Source of the DNA: Bacteroidota bacterium
GTDB taxonomy: Bacteria; Bacteroidota; Bacteroidia; Chitinophagales; Chitinophagaceae
NCBI GenBank assembly: GCA_023426425.1
Contig: JAFAAT010000202.1
Location: forward strand, 1 to 9,303
DNA: 9,303 bases
Direction of reading: 5' to 3'
The translations under genes were made by a program, and so were the position numbers. Below the pieces are notes generated by a model, which worked only from the letters and a program-made list of their open reading frames with translations, made no database searches and was not told the origin of the DNA. Positions 5,084-9,303 of the stretch are shown piece after piece; position 1 is the stretch's first letter; the number at the start of each line of letters is the position of its first letter.

Positions 5084-6418
5084 TTAAATGACTGAAGTCT
5101 GTAGATTCTTTGATTTAGCTTTTCGGATAGCAAGATACAAAATGGCCAGGCCGATGGCAAAAAAACTAACAAGTGCGATGATGCTGTTGCGCATAGAGCC
5201 AGTGAGCTCTTCTATGAGTCCGAAAGAGAACATCCCGATTACTATTGCGAGCTTTTCGGTTACGTCATAAAAGCTGAAGAATGAAGTGGTATCCCTGGTT
5301 GGGGGCATGAGCTTGGAATAGGTGGAGCGACTAAGGCTTTGGATGCCACCCATTACCAGTCCGACTACCGTGGCAATGATGTAGAACTCAGTGGCTGTAT
5401 TGATGAAGTAGGCGAAGATGCAGACGCCGATCCAGATGAATACCACTCCGAGGAGCACATTGAGGTTGCCGAACTTGTTGGAGAGGCGGGCCATGAGAGA
5501 AGCTCCCGCGATGGCGACCAGCTGGATAATGAGTATGGTCATGATCAGCTGACCGGTCTCAAGGCGGAGTTCTTTGCTGCCGAAAATAGTGGCGGCCAGC
5601 ATAACTGTCTGCACGCCCATGCTGTAGAAAAAGAACGCCGCCAGGTAGGTGCGGAGGACAGGCAGTTTTTTTACCTGCGACCAGACCTTGGCGAGTTCAT
5701 GGAAGCCATTGGTTAGAATATTCCGTTCGGGATGTGTGTCGAGTGGTTTTCCTTTCGGCAATATTGCCAGGGGAATGTGGGCGAAAGCGAACCACCAGAT
5801 GCCGACCATCAGGAAGGATATGCGGGAAGCATCACCATCGTCATATACCCCGAGCCAGTGGAACCATTGAGGAAAGAACACGAACAGGAAGCAGATGAGC
5901 TGGAGGAGTACGCTGCCGATGTATCCAAAGGAAAAGCCGCGCGCACTTAGCTTGTCGCGTTCTTCTTCCGGTGCAATCTCCGGCAGGTAGGCATTGTAGA
6001 ACACGATGCTGCCGCAATAGCCAATTGCAGCAACTGCAAACAGTACTACGCCAAGTTCAAGTGTTTCGTCTCTGAAGAAGTAGAGGCCACAACACGCGAG
6101 GGCACCGAGATAGCAGAAGAAGCGCATGAAGCTTTTCTTATTGCCTTTATAGTCAGCTATGGATGAGAGCACTGGTGAGAGGAAAGCGATGACCAGGTAA
6201 GCGGCAGCGAGAGCATAGTCAAATAGTGCAGTATTGGTGAAGGTCATGCCCCAGAAGCTGACCTGGTCATTAATGATACGACCGTCTTCTTTCTGGCTTG
6301 TGATGGCTTCGTAATAGGCCGGGAATATGGTGGAGGTGATGACCAGGTTGTAAGCGCTGTTTGCCCAGTCGTACATGGACCAGCTGTTGTAAAGCTTTTT
6401 CTTTGAGGGGGTCACCAT
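5084..6418 (-). CDS. MFS transporter, UMF1/Atg22-like family
   Basis: The 444-residue protein is a multi-spanning membrane carrier with about 12 hydrophobic segments. Its N-terminus, YNSWSMYDWANSAYNLVI (about 10-27), is the hallmark of the bacterial UMF1 family, related to the yeast vacuolar effluxer Atg22. Other family features are FYNAYLPEIA near 140 and SRSTYSKLMPP with FFSFYDVTEKLA in the C-terminal half, about residues 365-395. Atg22 exports amino acids from the vacuole; the substrates of the bacterial homologues are mostly unknown. The gene is first in an operon with the lactonase-like MBL hydrolase, so it may move a substrate or product of that enzyme (inference). The ATG at 6418 gives the normal N-terminus. 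I see no convincing -7 element before it; the upstream DNA is an 8-bp tandem repeat. Confidence 0.9.
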   Translation of the reverse strand: MVTPSKKKLYNSWSMYDWANSAYNLVITSTIFPAYYEAITSQKEDGRIINDQVSFWGMTFTNTALFDYALAAAYLVIAFLSPVLSSIADYKGNKKSFMRFFCYLGALACCGLYFFRDETLELGVVLFAVAAIGYCGSIVFYNAYLPEIAPEEERDKLSARGFSFGYIGSVLLQLICFLFVFFPQWFHWLGVYDDGDASRISFLMVGIWWFAFAHIPLAILPKGKPLDTHPERNILTNGFHELAKVWSQVKKLPVLRTYLAAFFFYSMGVQTVMLAATIFGSKELRLETGQLIMTILIIQLVAIAGASLMARLSNKFGNLNVLLGVVFIWIGVCIFAYFINTATEFYIIATVVGLVMGGIQSLSRSTYSKLMPPTRDTTSFFSFYDVTEKLAIVIGMFSFGLIEELTGSMRNSIIALVSFFAIGLAILYLAIRKAKSKNLQTSVI

Positions 6419-6459
6419 TGGCAGGATAAAGAAAGTAAAAGGTTGGGAATATTCAAGGC

Positions 6460-6576
6460 GTTTAGTCGGTGAGGTGTTTAGGTGTGCAGCAATGATGGTT
6501 GAGGCGTTGAGTCGTTTATTTGTGTAGTCTTAAATGGTTGAGGCGTTGAGGTGTTGAGGCGGTTAGATGTTTAGGC
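6460..6576. repeat. Degenerate 8-bp tandem repeat (GTTKAGGC)n
   Basis: The gap between the divergent UMF1 and lipoprotein genes holds about fourteen copies of an 8-base unit close to GTTKAGGC. It starts at GTTTAGTC (6460) and ends at GTTTAGGC (6569-6576). The best-preserved block is GTTGAGGC, GTTGAGGT, GTTGAGGC (6537-6560); GTTGAGGC also occurs at 6498. The phase slips twice (six bases at 6492-6497 and seven at 6530-6536). The strand is strongly purine/T-skewed, with very few C's. No function is known to me; it may be a slippage-prone spacer. Confidence 0.65.
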
Positions 6577-6632
6577 GGTACGGGGCAAGGTTAAAATTCA
6601 GGCGGTAGTGTGTTTTTGTGGATGAGATTTCA

Positions 6633-6640
6633 TAACTTTA
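6633..6640 (+). promoter_or_regulatory. Probable -7 element of the lipoprotein gene
   Basis: TAACTTTA matches TAnnTTTG except for the last base and lies 22 bases before the ATG at 6663. A T-rich stretch with TTTTTG (6613-6618) lies upstream, but 14 bases away, closer than usual. The same 13-mer, TAACTTTAAAAGA, occurs at the start of crcB. Confidence 0.35.
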
Positions 6641-6662
6641 AAAGACTCACACACAATAGCTT

Positions 6663-7010
6663 ATGAAACAATCCTTAATGGCGGGAATTGTACCGCTGTT
6701 TGCTCTTCTTGTCTTTAGTGCCGGATGTTCAAAAACAACAGATCTGAGGAATAAAACTGCTATTACGGTTTCCTGTGAACGGAATTCGACGAATCCCGGC
6801 GAAGCACAGACTGGAAGTGAAGTAGCCATCAGGGAAGAGGCGAGTGGTCAGGAGCTAATACAATTTACTTTAGTCCCGTCTGCAATAACCTTCGAAGACC
6901 TTCAGCCAGGTACCTACCGTATCTGGGGTATGAACAGCAGTAGCATTGACACCTTGCATGTAACGGTGGCTCAAAATGAACGGCCTGTTGTGGTATTGAA
7001 ATACCCCTAA
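6663..7010 (+). CDS. Small predicted lipoprotein with a beta-sandwich-like domain
   Basis: The 115-residue product begins with a lipoprotein signal (MKQSLMAGIVPLFALLVFSAGC). The lipid-attached Cys would be residue 22, followed by SKTTD. The lipobox is slightly unusual, with Ser at -3 (SAGC). The mature part, about 94 residues, is mostly predicted beta: ITVSCERNS, SEVAIREE, QFTLVPSAITFEDLQPGTYRIWGM, IDTLHVTVA, RPVVVLKYP. The FEDLQPGTYRI segment is typical of transthyretin/carboxypeptidase-regulatory-like or SpaA-like beta-sandwiches, though the protein is too short to name a family. The +2 position is Ser, with no acidic export signal right after the Cys, so whether it stays in the periplasm or reaches the surface is open. 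It is a single gene transcribed away from the UMF1 operon. Confidence 0.7.
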   Translation: MKQSLMAGIVPLFALLVFSAGCSKTTDLRNKTAITVSCERNSTNPGEAQTGSEVAIREEASGQELIQFTLVPSAITFEDLQPGTYRIWGMNSSSIDTLHVTVAQNERPVVVLKYP

Positions 7011-7017
7011 AGAGCGA

Positions 7018-7039
7018 AGGCTATGAATGTTCATAGCCT
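7018..7039. terminator. Bidirectional terminator between convergent genes
   Basis: AGGCTATGAA (7018-7027) and TTCATAGCCT (7030-7039) form a perfect 10-bp dyad with a 2-base centre (in RNA a 9-bp stem with a 4-base loop). It fills the 38-base gap between the stop of the plus-strand lipoprotein gene (7010) and that of the minus-strand YciI-like gene (7049). T-runs are modest on both sides. Confidence 0.7.
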
Positions 7040-7048
7040 CCTGATGAT

Positions 7049-7345
7049 TTAGTTGAGTGAAAGTCCGAATGAAGCGGCTGGCACTGCGTTGTGTAACAGC
7101 AACGGGTGACAGCAGACATCAGCAAAGTATTTTCTAAGTGGAAAGCCTGCTATTAATTCCATTGCTTCCTTTTCTTCTTCTGCGTCGATAACACACCATA
7201 TGTGGTCTCCTGACATGGACACACTATAGGATAGCATTTGCCCCGTGGCCATGAGCCTGTCTATGTGCTTCCTTTGGGCAGGTATGAGTTCTGCGATATC
7301 CTCTGAGAGGACCGGCAGCTCAATCTGGAAAAGAAATGCAGACAT
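7049..7345 (-). CDS. Small YciI/muconolactone-isomerase-like protein
   Basis: The 98-residue protein looks like a single dimeric alpha/beta-barrel (ferredoxin-like) domain. A first strand, AFLFQIELP (3-11), is followed by a helix with PAQRKHIDRLMATGQML (22-38), then strands SYSVSMSG (39-46) and HIWCVIDAE (48-56). A second helix, EEKEAMELIAGFPL (57-70), and a last strand, FADVCCHPLLL (74-84), complete the pattern. This order is that of YciI-related and muconolactone delta-isomerase-like proteins. No catabolic neighbours are present, so an enzymatic role in aromatic degradation is unlikely and the function is unknown. It begins 18 bases after the stop of the upstream CHU_C-domain gene and is probably cotranscribed with it. 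Confidence 0.75.
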   Translation of the reverse strand: MSAFLFQIELPVLSEDIAELIPAQRKHIDRLMATGQMLSYSVSMSGDHIWCVIDAEEEKEAMELIAGFPLRKYFADVCCHPLLLHNAVPAASFGLSLN

Positions 7346-7363
7346 AGGCTCAATGGTTTGGCG

Positions 7364-9303
7364 TCATCGTATTAGAGTTACGTTTCCTGATTGCCTGAAT
7401 CGCTGGCCTTCAAAACAGAAGCCATCTGCTTCCCAGACATAGACACCAAAAGGTGCAGGCTCTCCGTTTACGGTACCGTCCCAGCGTTTGGTGACATCGG
7501 CGCTTTCAAATACAAGCTGTCCCCAACGATCGAAGACCCGGAAATAGTTCAGTTTGACTATTTGCCTGTTCAGTATTCCAAAGCGATTGACATTACCCGT
7601 TGCACTTTCTGGTGCAAAGGCATTTGGCACATTCAGATCATTACAAACGACTCTTACCACGACGGTATCTATATCATAGCAACCGAAGGAGTTACGAACC
7701 TCGAGATAGTAGGTGAAGTCATAAGGAGGATTCACTACGGCAGTAGGACCATCCTCGCTTTGAATGAACTGGTTTGGAAGCCAGGTGTAGGTATAGGACG
7801 GATCCCCCATTTGTGGGCTGATAGTAGTCAGCGGACCACCTATCATGGTTTTAGCACCATCGTGTAGTGTTCTGTCCGGACCGGCGTCAGCCCTGTTTTT
7901 GCTAACCTCTACTGTGACAGGTGTATCGACGATGCAACCATTTGCATAGGGAAGCACGACATGATAGTCGACTGTGAATTCTGGCCAAACCTTCACTTCC
8001 ATTGCATCTGTATCAGAGATATTGTAGTTAGGATACCAGGTATAGCTCAGTGCACCGAAAGACTGGATGAACAGTGGAATGGTATCGCTCTGACAGATGA
8101 TGGTGTCGTTGTGAAAAGTCATTGGCGGAATAGGAAGTACCACGATCTGCTTACATTCAACACGCATGTCAGGACGTCCCTCATTTACTGCGAGGTAAAC
8201 GTTGTAGGTGCCTGGCCTGGTGTAGCTGTACACCGGGGGAATTTTTGTAGTTGCTGAAGCCACCGTCGACGTAGTACACTGTGGGTAAGTGATTACAGAC
8301 AGTGAGCTATCGTTTGCGTTGATTGCAAAGCTGTAGATGTTATCCTGTTCACGAATGATATGAGTAAGTCCGGTTGGATTGTCCATGTTTCCGAGGCTGG
8401 GGAACATGGTAGCGTCGAAAGGACCATTGAGCAGGTCGGGCATATCGACACGTGTAATATCGTTGCTGACGTTGTTGGTGATGAAGAAGTGGATATTGTT
8501 ACAATCTCTTACGAAGGCAATGCCGCTGGGGCCGAAAAGCTTGTTGTTGAAGTTGCCCAGATTGGATGCTGTTGGTGTTCCGTTGAGAGAGGTGCCCAGG
8601 TCGATTCTTGTCAATGTGCTGGTAAGTTCGTTGGTTACGAAAATATGCCAGTTGGTATCCTCTTTAACCAGCACCATGTCGGTAGGAGCTGCAAGAGCAA
8701 GCGCAGGGCCAAAGTCAATAGCTACAGGCGTGCGCGAAATATTGTCTCCGAAATTGAGACGGAGGAATTTCTGATCTGTGTGGTTGGCGACAAAACCGAT
8801 GTAGTCAGAACCTTCTTTTTCAATGATGATACCCCTGGGGCCATTGAGGTGGTTTCCCAGGTTACCGAAGTTCACACTATTAGGCGTGTTTAGGGATAAC
8901 GATTGGCCAAAGTCTACACGGGCAATAGTTGAGTTGGTGGCATCAGTACCGCCGGTGATGAATAGGAACCAGTCGCCGGTAGTATCACGAAACAGAGCCA
9001 TGTCGGTGGCTCCTTCCGGGATGGTGTTATTCAGGTTGCCGAGCATTACTGTTTTAGGAGTGTCTGCGAGGCTGGTACCGAATTCCAGTCTGACTAGAGT
9101 GTTTGTTGCGGTATTGGTAACAAAGCCGTAGTAGTTGTTACCTTCTTTGGCTATTACAATGTCACCAGGCACCTGGAAATTCGTATCAGGCCCGTAGTTT
9201 TCGCCTACAGGCGTGTCGAAAAGATAAGCGGAGCAAAAACCCCAGTACTAACTAGAAGCGATTACACTATCGCCTAATTGAACGGGCTGTCGGACACAAA
9301 TCG
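7364..9303 (-). CDS. Large secreted protein: propeller-like repeats plus CHU_C (T9SS type B) sorting domain; 5'-partial, in-frame TAG
   Basis: The frame is open from 9247 to the TGA at 7364 (627 codons) and is the C-terminal part of a longer secreted protein. Counting from the GTG at 9172, residues 1-300 hold about five units of 51-57 residues with the pattern LxRxxFGxSLxxTPxxxNLGN. The R(L/V)xFG or equivalent falls near 30, 87, 140, 191 and 242, which suggests a beta-propeller. PKD/Ig-like segments follow (about 300-350 with PGTYNVYLAVNEG, 350-425, 426-512). A CHU_C/gliding-motility C-terminal domain closes it (about 514-602: NVPNAFAPES, FRVFDRWGQLVFES, WDGTVNGEPAPFGVYVW), the signal for export by the type IX system. 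The GTG is not a natural start: the same frame continues upstream with repeat-like sequence (YWGFCSAYLFDTPVGENYG) to a TAG at 9248-9250. Beyond that it stays open to the window edge (VRQPVQLGDSVIASS). The true start lies outside the window. Confidence 0.88.

Noticed and set aside
8360..8893. Plus-strand open frame of 177 codons
   Set aside because: It is antisense to the repeat region of the CHU_C protein; the Val/Glu-rich translation is what that repeat gives in a complementary frame.
9170..9172. GTG at 9172 as the true start of the CHU_C gene
   Set aside because: There is no signal peptide, and the same frame upstream carries repeat-like sequence, so the start is outside the window.

Overview
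The window looks like ordinary chromosomal DNA from a member of the Bacteroidota, most likely a Chitinophaga-like bacterium (Chitinophagaceae). Three things point there: a T9SS-type (CHU_C / gliding-motility type B) C-terminal sorting domain on a large secreted protein; promoter elements of the Bacteroidota TAnnTTTG type instead of E. coli -35/-10 boxes; and start codons without clear Shine-Dalgarno sequences. I cannot name the species. No insertion sequence, integrase, CRISPR array, tRNA or rRNA was seen.

Layout, left to right. The minus-strand gene odhB/sucB (E2 of 2-oxoglutarate dehydrogenase) runs from 1318 down to 95, with a good promoter on its right and a strong intrinsic terminator on its left. 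A 580-base intergenic stretch follows. Its right half contains a TATCTTTG promoter element, a candidate structured RNA of about 155 nt ending in a T7 tract, and a 16-codon reading frame that crosses that T-tract and stops just before a plus-strand MgtC/SapB-family membrane protein (1900-2550). Convergent to that gene is crcB, a fluoride channel (minus strand). The crcB start codon lies inside a 9-bp perfect hairpin followed by six T's.

Further right, all on the minus strand, are a secreted TolB-like beta-propeller protein (3006-4100), an MBL-fold hydrolase of the lactonase-like type (4215-5078) and a UMF1/Atg22-type MFS transporter (5084-6418). The last two are 5 bases apart and form an operon. 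The UMF1 upstream region is an unusual degenerate 8-bp tandem repeat. A small plus-strand lipoprotein gene (6663-7010) shares a perfect-palindrome terminator with a convergent YciI/muconolactone-isomerase-like small protein (7049-7345). That gene follows a large secreted protein with propeller-like repeats and a CHU_C domain, whose reading frame runs off the right edge of the window and is interrupted by one in-frame TAG.

The genes belong to several unrelated functions (TCA cycle, ion homeostasis, envelope and secreted proteins, transport), so I see no single large system. The most promising non-obvious signals are regulatory: the leader region before the MgtC-family gene and the terminator-like hairpin that buries the crcB start codon. 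The in-frame stop in the CHU_C gene may be a real nonsense mutation or an error near a contig end.
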